DNA of 64,000 nucleotides from Fistulifera solaris (lineage: Eukaryota > Bacillariophyta > Bacillariophyceae > Naviculales > Stauroneidaceae), in NCBI GenBank assembly GCA_030295235.1, contig AP026164.1, positions 434,001 to 498,000 on the forward strand, read 5' to 3'. This document shows positions 10,956 to 21,453 of the stretch, piece by piece; positions within the stretch are counted from its first letter, which is position 1; the number at the start of each line of letters is the position of its first letter. A program made the position numbers and the translations under genes. Under the pieces are notes generated by a model. That model was given only the letters and a program-made list of their open reading frames with translations, had not been told where the DNA came from and ran no database searches.

Positions 10956-11771
10956 ATGGCACTGACACAGAAAGCAGGTCAGCGAAGTACGGCTGTGTCA
11001 AGACGTGTCTCTTTAGACGACAGAAGAGTCATGTTATTGCGCAACAAGAGCCGTCTTTTCTTCGAAATGTTTATCATTGCGACACTGTTGGTCGCGTTTG
11101 TCATACTTGGGCGAACAGGTCGGACGCCATCTAAGATTAGTCTCGTGGCTCCTTCGGTATCCCTTCAAGGAACGGAATCAGACAATCAGCAAACGGTTCG
11201 CTTATCAGCGACTTCTGGAGGATTAGCGTATTATTCTTGTCCTTCATCAAGACCTTCTTTAATATTTTTACACGGCGCAGCATTCAACAAAGAAGACTGG
11301 AGGAATTCAGGGATTTTGCAGAATTTTTGTCGGCAATGGTCCGTCGTAGCGCTCGATTGGAATGTTAAAGCAAGCTATCAGCAACTTCTGGAAGTGATAA
11401 GAGACTTGAGTGATGCAGGTCAAGTGTCTTTGCCCATTAAAGGTCTGGTGACTCCGTCGGCTTCCGGTTACGCTGTGATTAGCAGCTTGCAGGGAAATTT
11501 GTCAGCCCTGACGTCTCCCATTCAATCATGGATCCCCGTTGCTTGCAATGCTCTGCTATCGGTTGATGCACCAACGTTGGCTCAGTTTGATGGATGGCCA
11601 ATATTTGCAATATACGGCGATCTTGACCCGTCTGGAAAACGTAGCTCGGATTTACTAAAGCAACATTCGGGGGCGACTGTACAAGAGCTGTCCGGTCGAC
11701 ACCCGTGTTATTTAGACTCTCCCGTGGAGTTTGTTGACACCATCAATGGATTTTTGAACGGAATCGAATAG
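10956..11771 (+). CDS. Alpha/beta hydrolase of the ABHD14 (CIB) type, membrane-anchored
   Basis: The open frame extends upstream to 10656, but I choose the ATG at 10956 because it precedes a plausible N-terminus. The 271-residue protein has a basic N-terminal segment, a membrane helix (FFEMFIIATLLVAFVILG) and an alpha/beta hydrolase domain. Diagnostic points are LIFLHGAAFNKEDW (oxyanion loop of the ABHD14 group), the nucleophile motif TPSASGYAV (compare SPSLSG in ABHD14B), YGDLDPSG carrying the acid and GRHPCYLDSPVEF carrying the His. This set matches ABHD14 closely. ABHD14B acts as a lysine deacetylase in mammals; the substrate here is not known. It converges on the TLC gene. Confidence 0.82.
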   Translation: MALTQKAGQRSTAVSRRVSLDDRRVMLLRNKSRLFFEMFIIATLLVAFVILGRTGRTPSKISLVAPSVSLQGTESDNQQTVRLSATSGGLAYYSCPSSRPSLIFLHGAAFNKEDWRNSGILQNFCRQWSVVALDWNVKASYQQLLEVIRDLSDAGQVSLPIKGLVTPSASGYAVISSLQGNLSALTSPIQSWIPVACNALLSVDAPTLAQFDGWPIFAIYGDLDPSGKRSSDLLKQHSGATVQELSGRHPCYLDSPVEFVDTINGFLNGIE

Positions 11772-11950
11772 CGATAGCATAAGCATATGGTATTTGTTTG
11801 AATTTTTTAATGGTAAGAGGTGAGAGCGTCTTTTTACTGCTAGGAGAGTTTTGCTTGAGCTTCTAAGGTAGCTGTATTTCTTGATGGAATAACAACAAGA
11901 TATTCTCGGTGCATGTGGATTCGTTGAGTACGCCATTATCGACTTTCGTG

Positions 11951-12861
11951 CTACAAAAGTCCCACACCTTTCAATTCTTGCTGAGCAATAACAAAAATTT
12001 GGCCGAGCCAAGCCACTTGTAGGACCGAAAGGCTGCTCAACGACACCAAGAAGAATTTTAACCATCCACGCCGTGTCTTGGTGCGAACATCATCGCCCTT
12101 CAATGCAAGCAGTACATCGCGGCTGAAATGATAGGAAAAGATAGGCCACAAAATGCATCGGCAAACAATAAATGCTACGACGAAGAACAGTCCAACGACC
12201 ACTTTGGTCATGGGAAATGCGTCGCCCAATCCTACGACACCGTGCTCATCATCGAAATTGGCCAAGACACAAAGGATAGCCGTAGAAACTTCCGAAATAC
12301 CGAAAAGAAAATCGCATAAAAGAGTCCGACACCGCTCGACATGCTGCCGTAGGCCGTGAAGATGCTAAAGACGTGATGAAAGATGAATTCGGGGCCGTCA
12401 TTCCAGGCGATCGTATCGACGAGGTTCTTCAGTTGATAGCCCAGGAAGATGAGAGCAACGCGGAAGGCTCCTGGATGGTAAGTGTACAGTCTCTGTTCGT
12501 GTCCGGCTGCAGGCATGGCGTGCTTGTGGCCGCGCAAAGCAGCCATGAGCGGCTCAAAAACCTCACGGGCTTGCCAGCCCGTCGCAGCGCAAAGCAGGCA
12601 CGACAGAGTGTCGACGCCCAAGTGACGGGCTAAGATCTGACGATTGACTTCATTCTCGAACAGTTCGTGAGCATCCCGATAAATCGCAAAGATGTAACGG
12701 CAGGTGTGTTCGACAGAGGTCAGAAAGAGAATCAACAAGGCTATGGTTAGGACACACGAACTGAGATTCGGCTTCTCGTTGCACTCGTGAAATGAGTCTA
12801 GAGACCACAGCACACGAAGAGACCGTTGCTGAAGTTGTTGTTGTTGTGTTGGTCGGCACAT
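11951..12861 (-). CDS. TLC-domain (TRAM/LAG1/CLN8) membrane protein, frame broken once
   Basis: The start is taken at the ATG at 12861 (MCRPTQQQQLQQR); an upstream extension to 13050 is basic and unlike a TLC N-terminus. Several membrane helices follow, with the TLC core FIFHHVFSIFTAYGSM preceded by TIAWNDGPE. The frame breaks at A run 12303-12306 (one base short on the plus strand). Repaired, it continues ISEVSTAILCVLANFDDEHG and further helices to a stop at 11951, giving 303 residues. TLC proteins include ceramide synthases and lipid regulators (TLCD); the strict Lag1p ceramide-synthase motif (two adjacent His with a long acidic pattern) is only partly present, so a TLCD/TMEM56-like role is as likely. 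Confidence 0.75.
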
Positions 12862-13149
12862 TTTTTCCTTTGTGCAAATCAAAAGGTCACGCGTTTTTCG
12901 TTGCAACGAAAAAAATGCGACGTATAATCGGAAGGTCGTGCCTTGACTGCGCCAATTTTTTGGCTGGCGTCTGGCGTCCGAGGTCCGAGCAGTCCTACGT
13001 TCAAAACAGTCACTGTGGCGAAGGTTGTACACGGTTCGCGTCCCAACCAAACACGCGAAAACGTCATCATGCCGTCTACTACTCTGGCTCTACTAAGTAC
13101 TGCTGCGACATCAGAAGATATGGTTCTACACGAGAACACTCTGCTATAG

Positions 13150-15072
13150 CTATAAATGCTCCAAGTAGCTCTCAAGGCGATCCGTTTGCTCCGACTTCTC
13201 TAAAACCGAAATGAACTCTTCCAGAGCATCTCGAATGAGGCCGATTCCTAGATTCTTTGCTTGAAGTTGCGATAAGATACGTTCGTGGCATCGCTTGCTT
13301 CCAGTACAGCAAAATGCTGCTATGGCCGATAGCCGGTGCCACAGATCACCGCCGCCTTTCAGCTTGGTCTCTAATGCCCCCAATTGTACTACGGCCTCGT
13401 CATCCATCGATTCCTCGGCATCCGAGCGAAAGAATTTATATTCCGCCAAACGTGCTTTCTGGTCGTACAGAATAATCTTTTCGACCAGTCGATCGCAGCG
13501 CTCAGTCTCCACGAACTTGGCCAATAATCGTTGCTTACTCTCATGCGGAGAACTGTCGTCCAAGTGTCGCGTAAGAGAATACAGAATACGGATCACCCAC
13601 TCTCCTGTCGTGCTATTCCATTCTCGTTTAGCCTTTTTTGAAGTCGCGGCGACGGGAGCCATCTGTGGCAGATTGTGTCCCACAAACATGGGAAACAAAT
13701 ATTTGAGTCCTCCGGATGCTACAATTTGTTCGCATAACAACTTGTGTACCGTCTTTGAACCATTGAAATCAAGGAGCTTTAAAGCTGCGCCGCCGGCATG
13801 TACTCGTTCCTTCAAGCAGCGGACAGCCAACTCAACGCCTTGTCTCTCCAAAAATGCTTGTGCATTTTGCTCACTATTCGCTAGAGCCAACGATAGAACG
13901 AGGCAAGCATTCTCAAGAGATTCTACTTCCTGGTCAGTTCCTGGTTGTTTCTTGCGAAAAAGTGCAATTACCTGCAGAAGCGCTTCAATTCCATCAATTT
14001 CTGCTGAAGACTTGTTCAAATCTTGTTTGATAACATCGCTTTCCTCGATAATTGAAGAAGAGTATGGTTTTATCCTACTCCAATCGGGGAAGACTGAATA
14101 CACATCTTCTCGGGTAGAAAGAAGAGCAAGAAGCTCCAGCGCCCTATCCTTCATCATGGTGCTGTCATTTATTTGTTGAAAGAGCCATGATACGAGAAGA
14201 GTCTCCTTACATATTGTTGCTGCCACTGACATTCCCGACGAGAGTAGATTGTTAACCTCTTCTGCAGATTGTTGCATCAAGAGATCCATTTCCATTAAAT
14301 TTTCTAATAAAGCCAAAATGTCTTCCACGCCTCTCCCTACTTGATCGTCCTCATCATTAGTGCTCTCCAAACGAGAAAGGTTACCGACGAGATACTCCGC
14401 ACCATCTTTTATTACAAGACTAACTACGGCTATGACTTGGGGAACAAGAGTGCCTTCGTCCTCGTCGACGAGCAGTGATGAGTCCAACCACTCCAGCAAG
14501 ACAGATACAACGGTGGTCACTACATCGGAGTTCTCGTGCAACAAGAGTTGCAGTAACGTCGAAACCAAATCGTGCTCTATCAGCGACGCATACAGTTTTG
14601 CTGGTTCTGCCGCAAACGATTTCAGCATGGCAATATTTTCGTAGAGAGCTATTTCGCTTTCCATATACTGAGAGGGATCATCGCTAAATTTGGCTCGTTG
14701 TATCTCGTTTGTTTGAATCGCCTTTTGCAGTGCCGCTGACGCTATTTTAACTCCTTTGGGTGAAAGATCCACTACTTTGGTATTGCTCGCCATTCCTTCC
14801 GCTTGTTCGAGCAATTCGGCTGCCGATACAATCACACGTGGCTCATTCCGATCTTCAGCGATTCTGACATCTTTGCGAGGCTTCTTCTTCGGCTGATCTT
14901 CCGTTTCTAGATAGTATCCAATACCTTGTGGACCAGAACTAAAGTAATATCCAGGCTTACTTCCTGCGAATTCAGCAGAGGGAATAAAATCAGAGCCACC
15001 GATCACAATCCGATCCATAGCATCGTCGACGGATGATGACAAAGGTCGCTTTGCACCCGCTTCGCTACTCAT
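13150..15072 (-). CDS. CTNNBL1: Beta-catenin-like protein 1 (spliceosome-associated armadillo protein)
   Basis: From the ATG at 15072 (MSSEAGAKRP) the frame encodes 640 residues with no break; the same frame extends to 15291 but that part is not conserved-looking. Human CTNNBL1 is about 560 residues. Family hallmarks are an acidic/basic N-terminus followed by armadillo-like repeats: YMESEIALYENI, LLLHENSDVVTTVVSVLLEW, GVEDILALLENL, ALKLLDFNGSKT and LLAKFVETERCDRLVEKI, all in the order of the family. CTNNBL1 is an auxiliary factor of the Prp19/CDC5L complex and binds NLS-like segments of splicing factors. Its presence fits a genome that retains introns. Confidence 0.88.
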   Translation of the reverse strand: MSSEAGAKRPLSSSVDDAMDRIVIGGSDFIPSAEFAGSKPGYYFSSGPQGIGYYLETEDQPKKKPRKDVRIAEDRNEPRVIVSAAELLEQAEGMASNTKVVDLSPKGVKIASAALQKAIQTNEIQRAKFSDDPSQYMESEIALYENIAMLKSFAAEPAKLYASLIEHDLVSTLLQLLLHENSDVVTTVVSVLLEWLDSSLLVDEDEGTLVPQVIAVVSLVIKDGAEYLVGNLSRLESTNDEDDQVGRGVEDILALLENLMEMDLLMQQSAEEVNNLLSSGMSVAATICKETLLVSWLFQQINDSTMMKDRALELLALLSTREDVYSVFPDWSRIKPYSSSIIEESDVIKQDLNKSSAEIDGIEALLQVIALFRKKQPGTDQEVESLENACLVLSLALANSEQNAQAFLERQGVELAVRCLKERVHAGGAALKLLDFNGSKTVHKLLCEQIVASGGLKYLFPMFVGHNLPQMAPVAATSKKAKREWNSTTGEWVIRILYSLTRHLDDSSPHESKQRLLAKFVETERCDRLVEKIILYDQKARLAEYKFFRSDAEESMDDEAVVQLGALETKLKGGGDLWHRLSAIAAFCCTGSKRCHERILSQLQAKNLGIGLIRDALEEFISVLEKSEQTDRLESYLEHL

Positions 15073-16340
15073 AATCCAAGCCAGCGTGTTGTCGCGACGT
15101 TTTAACGCTTTTGCTATCAAGAAATGGTACACAGGGGATTTTGTTCGAATGGATAATACATGAAACGCTCCCGAAATGTCAAACCGTGAAGGCGGCTTAT
15201 GCGGCGTCTCTTCCAGAAAACCGTGTCCCGTGTAAGTTGATAGTACCAGTAGAGTATCTGTGACTATGATGCTTATCACTCGCTGAGTCACGAATAATCA
15301 CAAACAGGGTTTAGTCTGTCCGTGCGTACACTACGACATATTATTAGCACGCTGCGACATCTCCTATACTCGAATACCGTTCCGATTTCTTCCACTTTGA
15401 AGGTCTAGTGGATTTAAAACGTCTTTCGGGGCCCAAAATAACAGTGCATACAAAGTAGCACAGGAGTTTTTCGGCCCGTTGCTTTTCACAATCATTTGTG
15501 CTTTTGAGCGACCTTCTTAAAAACATTCTACGATTTCCTTCTCAAAATTTTCTGCATTCATGATGGAGATAGTATTGCAAAGACGCCGACGAAAATTCTC
15601 GCAGAAATTCGGTTCAGTAAAGGGGTTTCTTCCATTTGTAAGAGGATAGGTTTGCTCGATGACTTTTGTCGCCGCAGAGTTTGATCCTTGATGTCGGCCG
15701 TGGCGGGAAAAACATAATCATCAGAGACGATTGATGCTTATCATTCTTAAGCAACTGCTCTGTAATCTTGCTATGAAGTCAGACACTGACGAGTTACCTG
15801 ACACGGAAGATATTGTCACAACGCTGCAATGCCTCGCCCCCGTTCAAAACATTTAAAGGGATCGATGGAGCCGCGCACGAAACGTATCAGCGCACGCAAC
15901 AACAAAGATAAATCGCATTTTGGGACAAGTTTGTCGCAAATCGGCTAGGTTGGGAGCGACGGCCGATGGATTGAAAGCGTGTGAAGTGTGTGATATGGCA
16001 ATGCACAATTGTGAGTTTTGCTCAATACCACAATCCATTTGAAGGAAAATGTATGCGTAACCCTATCTTACTAGAGTGAAAGAGCAGGATTGGATCATGG
16101 TGGGTTTAGCAAAGACACGATTCCTTCCTGACGACGCCCGACGGACAAATCAACATTGTAGTAGTCCAGATCAATAAGCGTTGGCTAAGGCGAGCTTGCG
16201 AGTGACTAAAATTTGGTTACTACTTGATAATGGTGGGCGATTACATTTCCCATGATTTTGTGTCAGAAAAACAGGAGATCGCCTGACCAAAATATTGCCC
16301 CTTGATCCAATTTCTGGTCGATTCAAGTCTTATCAAATAA
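15073..16340. other. Intergenic region, 1.27 kb
   Basis: Nothing here passes as a gene. The frame at 15853-16038 (minus) lacks features. The left 200 bases are presumably the CTNNBL1 promoter. At 15658-15790 there are GATGACTT- and ACTGACG-like strings that could suggest a C/D snoRNA, but I found no matching terminal stem, so it is not called. Confidence 0.4.
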
Positions 16341-18626
16341 TTATAACGATTTGAGCACTTTCGATATATTGCTGCTACTGTTGCCGCTGCGCTGCGAAAC
16401 AGAATCGCTATCTCTCTGCAAGGAAGTTTGATAATCTGTCAGCGGATCATTCAACGTGACGCTTGCGCTGGCATTCACAACTGGCGGTGGAGTCGGTACA
16501 GAGGACTTCGCATTAGATCTCATCAACAAGCTACGATACGCGTCGAAGCCACCTTTGCTGGTTCCACTGTTCAGTTTCTCGTCTGCTTCGCCGCCTTTGA
16601 CAAGTGTTTGGCGCTTTACTCGTTTCTTATTCAAATCTCGGACCAAATCTTTTACCAGCGACTGCAGATTTTCTCGTTCTTTGCGAAGTCGCGCGACTTC
16701 AGCACTTTCTCTACTAGGAACCATGACATCTGCTTCTGGGATGACTTCCAGTGAATCAACGCAAAGTGTTGTCGGATCGTAAGGATCGCTGTATCTGTTG
16801 AACGTCTGGATTTGGTTCTCGACTCGCCGGGCACGTGTGTCCTCTTTCTGGGGCTTTCCACCCCTCCTTGTCCAAGAAAACACTGGAGATTCGTCCATCA
16901 GATATGATGGAGCGGAAGATGCCAACGTATTCGGAGTGTCAGTTGTAGGATGAATGGGTGTTTCGGCTACGGCAGTCCCCTCCAAGGAAAGTCTAGCTTC
17001 AGCGCTGGACGCATCAAGACTTGACCGCAAATCGGTTTTCTGATCAGTATGATCCGCGTACGACGTTTCGTCGCGAGGAGGTATCATTGGTCGAAAAGTA
17101 GTTGGGGGTATATAAGCAGACGTTGAGCTTCGCTTTGCAACCTCCCCCTAGCACAGGATATTCCTCCGCGTCAGCAACACTAACACTCCATTCTCCGCTT
17201 CCTCTCGACACGCCAGACAGTGTGCTGGCATCATCCTTAGCTGACTCACGGGATGTAGAGCGAGTCCTCATAAGACTACTTTTCACAGATTGCGAGCTGT
17301 TCAGCGAAATACTCGAGGGAACCTTGGATGTACTGCCAGAAGTCAGGTGGCTACTATTGCGACTTTTCATACTTTTATTGACACTTTCCGTAACACTCAT
17401 CGCACTAGACAATCTTCCAACCACAATCTCGAGTGGTTTTGTGTGTTGTGTCATTTCTTCGGCTGTAATGTCATTCCGTTGTAGTATGCGTTTCAGATCG
17501 TTCACAGTCTTTGTAAGTTCTGCGTTTTCTTTTCAAGCTGAATCACTTGACGTGCAACAACTTCAGTGGACGTCAGCTTCTCATACTTCGCTTCGATCTC
17601 TTTCAGCCTGTTTATCTCTTCGGCAAGCCTAAAGTTTTCTTCATTGTGTTCTGCCAGCATGTACTCAAGTCTCTGTGCGCGCTGTTCGAGTTGATCCCAA
17701 GCAACCGGGCTCTTCTTCTTTTTTGCACGAGGATTGGCGACTTTCGTACCGTATCGCAAAGGTGCACTGCCCCCGCTCCCGGAATGGGACGCTGCAATGC
17801 TTTCTCGCGTCGCAATAGTGTAGTCATCCGCATCTGCTTGTGAGTCGTTCAAAACAGACTGCGAGTTGACACTAGCACCAGCGCTAGGCACTCGACCATG
17901 CTTCATTTTTAAAGTCATCTCTTTTCGCGCAAGCTTCCAAAATGAGGGACGTTTCAAAAGCATCTTCATAATGGCTTCCTTATGCTCCGTGTTGCCACCG
18001 CGACGACTCTGCACAATTTGCAGCGACGTACGTCCAAAAATATCCTGTTCCTCGGCAGCCTCTGGATACGCCATTAACAGAATGGAAACCGTTTGTGGTG
18101 ACGCTAGATGCCATAACGCTTCATGTAACGGCAGTTTGTTGTCATGATCTCGCTTTGTCGCGGCGTCAGGATATACTGTGACCAGTTTTCGAATCAAGTG
18201 TTCAAGATTTCCTCGATAAACGCTGTCTCTGTCTTTTACACGAGCAAGTTCTCCACAAGCCGTATGCAAAGGCATTTGCCGGAACGAAAACTGCACCGAA
18301 CTGTTGATTGTAATACTCGTTTTGATTGTTTCATCGTCGTCATCGTCGAGAGCGCGGATGGCCGAAACCCATGTGCTAGCTTCGTAAGGCGCTTTTCCGA
18401 GCCTCCGTAATGCTGACTCGTATTTCTGGTGCAATATCAAGCGCGAGAGGGTCGTGGGACTGTCATAAAAATCGACCTCGTCTTCTTTCACTTTCTTGGA
18501 AGTATTCTCAGAGCGGCGGGGCAGAAGAATACTACCGGATTCGTCTGAATAAGATCGACTATTATGTGCACGGTTCGACGAATTTTTCACGAAGTCAGGC
18601 TTTCTATGCTTACGAGAGTCCTCCAT
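16341..18626 (-). CDS. Ankyrin-repeat and coiled-coil protein, frame broken twice
   Basis: The first part (from 18626) has a basic, Ser-rich start, then degenerate ankyrin repeats: MPLHTACGELARVKD, LPLHEALWHLAS and FGRTSLQIVQSRRGG (about residues 115-225), in the style common in diatom genomes. A coiled coil follows (QLEQRAQRLEYMLAEHNEEN onward, about 315-400). The C-terminal half is Ser/Thr-rich and includes another short coiled coil (SRESAEVARLRKERENLQSL). Breaks lie at T run 17525-17528 (one short) and G run 17104-17108 (one extra). Corrected, the gene is 761 residues. Function unknown; a scaffold is plausible. No transmembrane segment is evident. Confidence 0.72.
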
Positions 18627-19152
18627 AGCATCTGATAAAAGTGGAAGTACGACAATTAGACTAGTCTTTAGTTACTTGATTTTGCTTTCAAATTCGTCCT
18701 CATTTGTCGCTTCGTCGCTTCATGGTCAAGATTCAAGTGTGGTTTATTCTCGCCGTCACGCAGCGACGAGCACGTGTGAAAAGTGAAGATAGAGCATGTG
18801 ATTTTCTCTCGAGGTACCGGTACCGGGTACATGGTGGTGGTAGACTATCCAAAAAATTGTAGAGAACCACAGCGACGAGGGACTTAATAATAAGAACCAG
18901 CGTTACTGTCACAAGAGCACTTTCGTGACTCACAAATTTAAAGTTTACAGTGCAGGTCCTGCTATCTATTGTAGAGTACACACGGCAGTAGGAGAAACGT
19001 AGCTCTAGGCTATCGATAACTGTGGATGGATTTGGACTTCGTACTTGGTAGCAACTAAGGGGCAAAGGGCGCAGTCCTAGTTCACCATTCACCAAGCAGC
19101 ACAAAGAAGAGCTACCGGTAGGTACCTGATACATTCATAGAGTAGTCAGGAC
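18627..19152. other. Intergenic region with clustered GGTACC strings
   Basis: About 0.5 kb between two minus-strand genes. It contains GGTACC twice in a row at 18813-18824 and again at 19121-19126, with related TACCGGTA. The minus-strand frame 18733-19134 has no recognisable domain and is not called. Confidence 0.4.
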
Positions 19153-20822
19153 TCAAAAAACACGGTTATTGATGTTGATGCTGACAAGGACGCCGCTAAA
19201 ACTGAAAGCTCCCATGTCTCTGTCGACGCTGCGAACAAAATTGTTATTTCCCCATGAACCATCAACCTTCTCGACACCTGAGAAAAAAGAGAGCGCCTGC
19301 AGAACACACAAAATAGAATGCTGAAAGCCCCAGAACAACCGCATAAGCAAGCCAATCGTACGAATCGTTCTCGTTGTTGCTACCGCTAATCATGAACAGC
19401 AAAGGACCACCAATCATGGGCCCGAGGGCGGTGCCGACAAAGGCCGCAACCCCCATATTCCCAATAATTGTGCTCTGTCATTTCCTGATTCACGGGACAA
19501 CGTGTCTACGGCCAAACTGGTTTCCATCGTTAGGTAGATTCCGTTCCCGATGCCAAGAACCAAGCAGACATAAATCATGTCATGAACCGTCCGGGCCGAG
19601 ATCAAAGTCAGAGTCGCAACGGTAAGTATCAAGCAAGAGAAGTATACCAATGGCTTTCGCCGTCCTTTCCAACATCGATCGGAAATGAAGCCAGCAGGAT
19701 AGCATACAAGCGCTCCACTGAATTGACCCAAAATAGCCAATTGTGCTACCACATTCTGAGGATTGTTCTTGACGTGTATCATGTCGCGTAAAAAATACAA
19801 AAAGAATGTTTGAACAGAGCTGCCACAGTAGTAAAAAAAGCCTTGATATTGTTACGACGAAGAAGTCATGATGCCGGTCGACGTCCATCGTATAGGCTTG
19901 TAGCATGCTTCGCCAATTCAAGTCATAGACGGGCACTAGCATGCTTGCGAAAATTTGAGTTGGTGTGACCACAACAATATCTTTTGCCTGTTTAATCACG
20001 TGTTTAAGCCGAGGGGCTGAAATTCCTGTCGGTGAAGTATCTGCACGAAACTGTGGAGTGCCATTTTCTGCCCTCGCTAGGGTCGGCACTTATTCGATGG
20101 AACCCTCGCTGGCACGCCAATACGACATCTTTGTCGTTTCCGTACAACCCCGTTAAAATGCCAGCAATAATAACTATGCAGGTGTATAGACCGTACATGC
20201 TTTGCAAGTCTTCGGCTAGCACGGAATGAAATAGCCCAAACCCAAACAGCGAGCCTGTCACAATCTGAAAGGCCAGAATACCGTTGGCGACTCCCATTTG
20301 CGTCGAGAGAATCTGATCCGCCAAAATAGCCAGCATTATGGCGTACATGATGTTGAGTCCGACCATGGTAAAGCAGAAAGCGATACCGTAGCGGATCCAC
20401 AGATTGGCTGCTGCCGAGAACATTTGACCGATTAGTCCAAAAACTGTCAGGACAGAGCCCACGATATGGAAAGGAAGACGCTGTCCCACATCCGGAACCG
20501 GACGGTAGGTATCGCTGATTCGTCCAATGACGGGAGATATTAGTTGGGTGAGACCAGCGAGAGATACGAATAAGCCGAGGGCAATCGAAGAATGTGCATA
20601 CATGCGCTGGCATTCCAGTGGTAGCGTAATGAGAAAGAGAGTGGTCAAAATGCATCCATAGGCGAAAGCAGTTGATAGAATACAGGATATGGAGAGCAGC
20701 GGCATCTCAGAATCACTTGAAGGCGCTTGTTCCTCTAAGGAATCGTAGAGATTCGTTGCCGATAACACTAACGATTGTCTTTCGTCGGAAGCATTGTTTT
20801 GACGGTTTCCGTGAGGAGTCAT
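19153..20822 (-). CDS. Major facilitator superfamily transporter, frame broken four times
   Basis: Pieces in different frames together form a 12-helix-type carrier. Residues from 20822 start with a hydrophilic tail, then helices including LLSISCILSTAFAYGCIL and the loop-2 style motif GRISDTYRPVPDVGQR. The second half carries LGQFSGALVCYPAGFISDRC-WKGRRKP, a second loop motif, and the C-terminal tail FVRSVDRDMGAFS. Breaks: T run 20064-20067 (one extra), A run 19833-19839 (one extra), C run 19451-19455 (one short; the exact base here is less certain), A run 19283-19288 (one extra). Corrected length is 555 residues. The substrate cannot be told. Upstream lies a shared divergent promoter with RAD1. 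Confidence 0.75.
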
Positions 20823-21453
20823 TCAACTGTTCCGCAAGCAGTCTCAGCTATTTCAAAATCCAATCTAAGAGTCCCTATGTGTACATGGACTGATTTAGAG
20901 AATAAACTGTGATATTGATAAATTATGAATCAAAATAAAACTTCAAGAGAGTTGATGGTTGGTGATTTTTTGTCCTAAAATGATTGATAATCGAAACAGT
21001 CGTATTAGAGAAAACAACGGCGTCTCGCTCTCGCCACTCGCCATCAGGTTCTGTTTTCTGTGCACGTGAAGACATCGCATTACCAGATTATCTGTGTGTG
21101 AAGAATGTATTGCCTGAATCATCAGATGATGACAGCCCCGTGTTCACTACCGGGAGGGTACCTGGTACTTGTATACAGCTGAAGTGTAGGTTGTCGGTAA
21201 CCACGACTGTATTTCAGTCATGAATCAGGCAAAAAGAAAAAAAGACGAAACTACCAGGTGGTACCAGGGTACCAGGTAAAAAAAGCATTAAAGCAATGCT
21301 GACTATCGATACTTTCAAACCTACCCTGGTATTCACAACTTGCCCATTACTTTTAAACACTACATAGAGGAGAGATATATTCGTTTTGGTCGTAGTTGAG
21401 AACTCGGTAATCGCGTCGTGAAAAGAAATCAGCACAAAATCGCATCGCCTCAA
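20823..21453. promoter_or_regulatory. Divergent promoter region between the MFS gene and RAD1
   Basis: This 0.63 kb stretch lies between two divergent starts. It contains a hairpin motif at 21203-21221 and GGTACC at 21157-21162, 21260-21265 and 21268-21273. No defined core promoter element is claimed. The regulatory call is by position only. Confidence 0.4.
21203..21221. repeat. Dispersed hairpin motif, copy 2
   Basis: ACGACTG, TATTT, CAGTCAT: seven-base arms with one G:T-type mismatch around a five-base loop, in inverted orientation to the copies at 53978 and 54199. Confidence 0.55.

Noticed and set aside
12862-13050. N-terminal extension of the TLC protein
   Set aside because: The region is highly basic and low in helices; the ATG at 12861 is more plausible.
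15073-15291. N-terminal extension of CTNNBL1
   Set aside because: The extra residues do not look like the family, and MSSEAGAKRP at 15072 is a natural start.
15658-15790. Possible C/D snoRNA
   Set aside because: Box-like strings are present, but no terminal stem or convincing guide could be seen.
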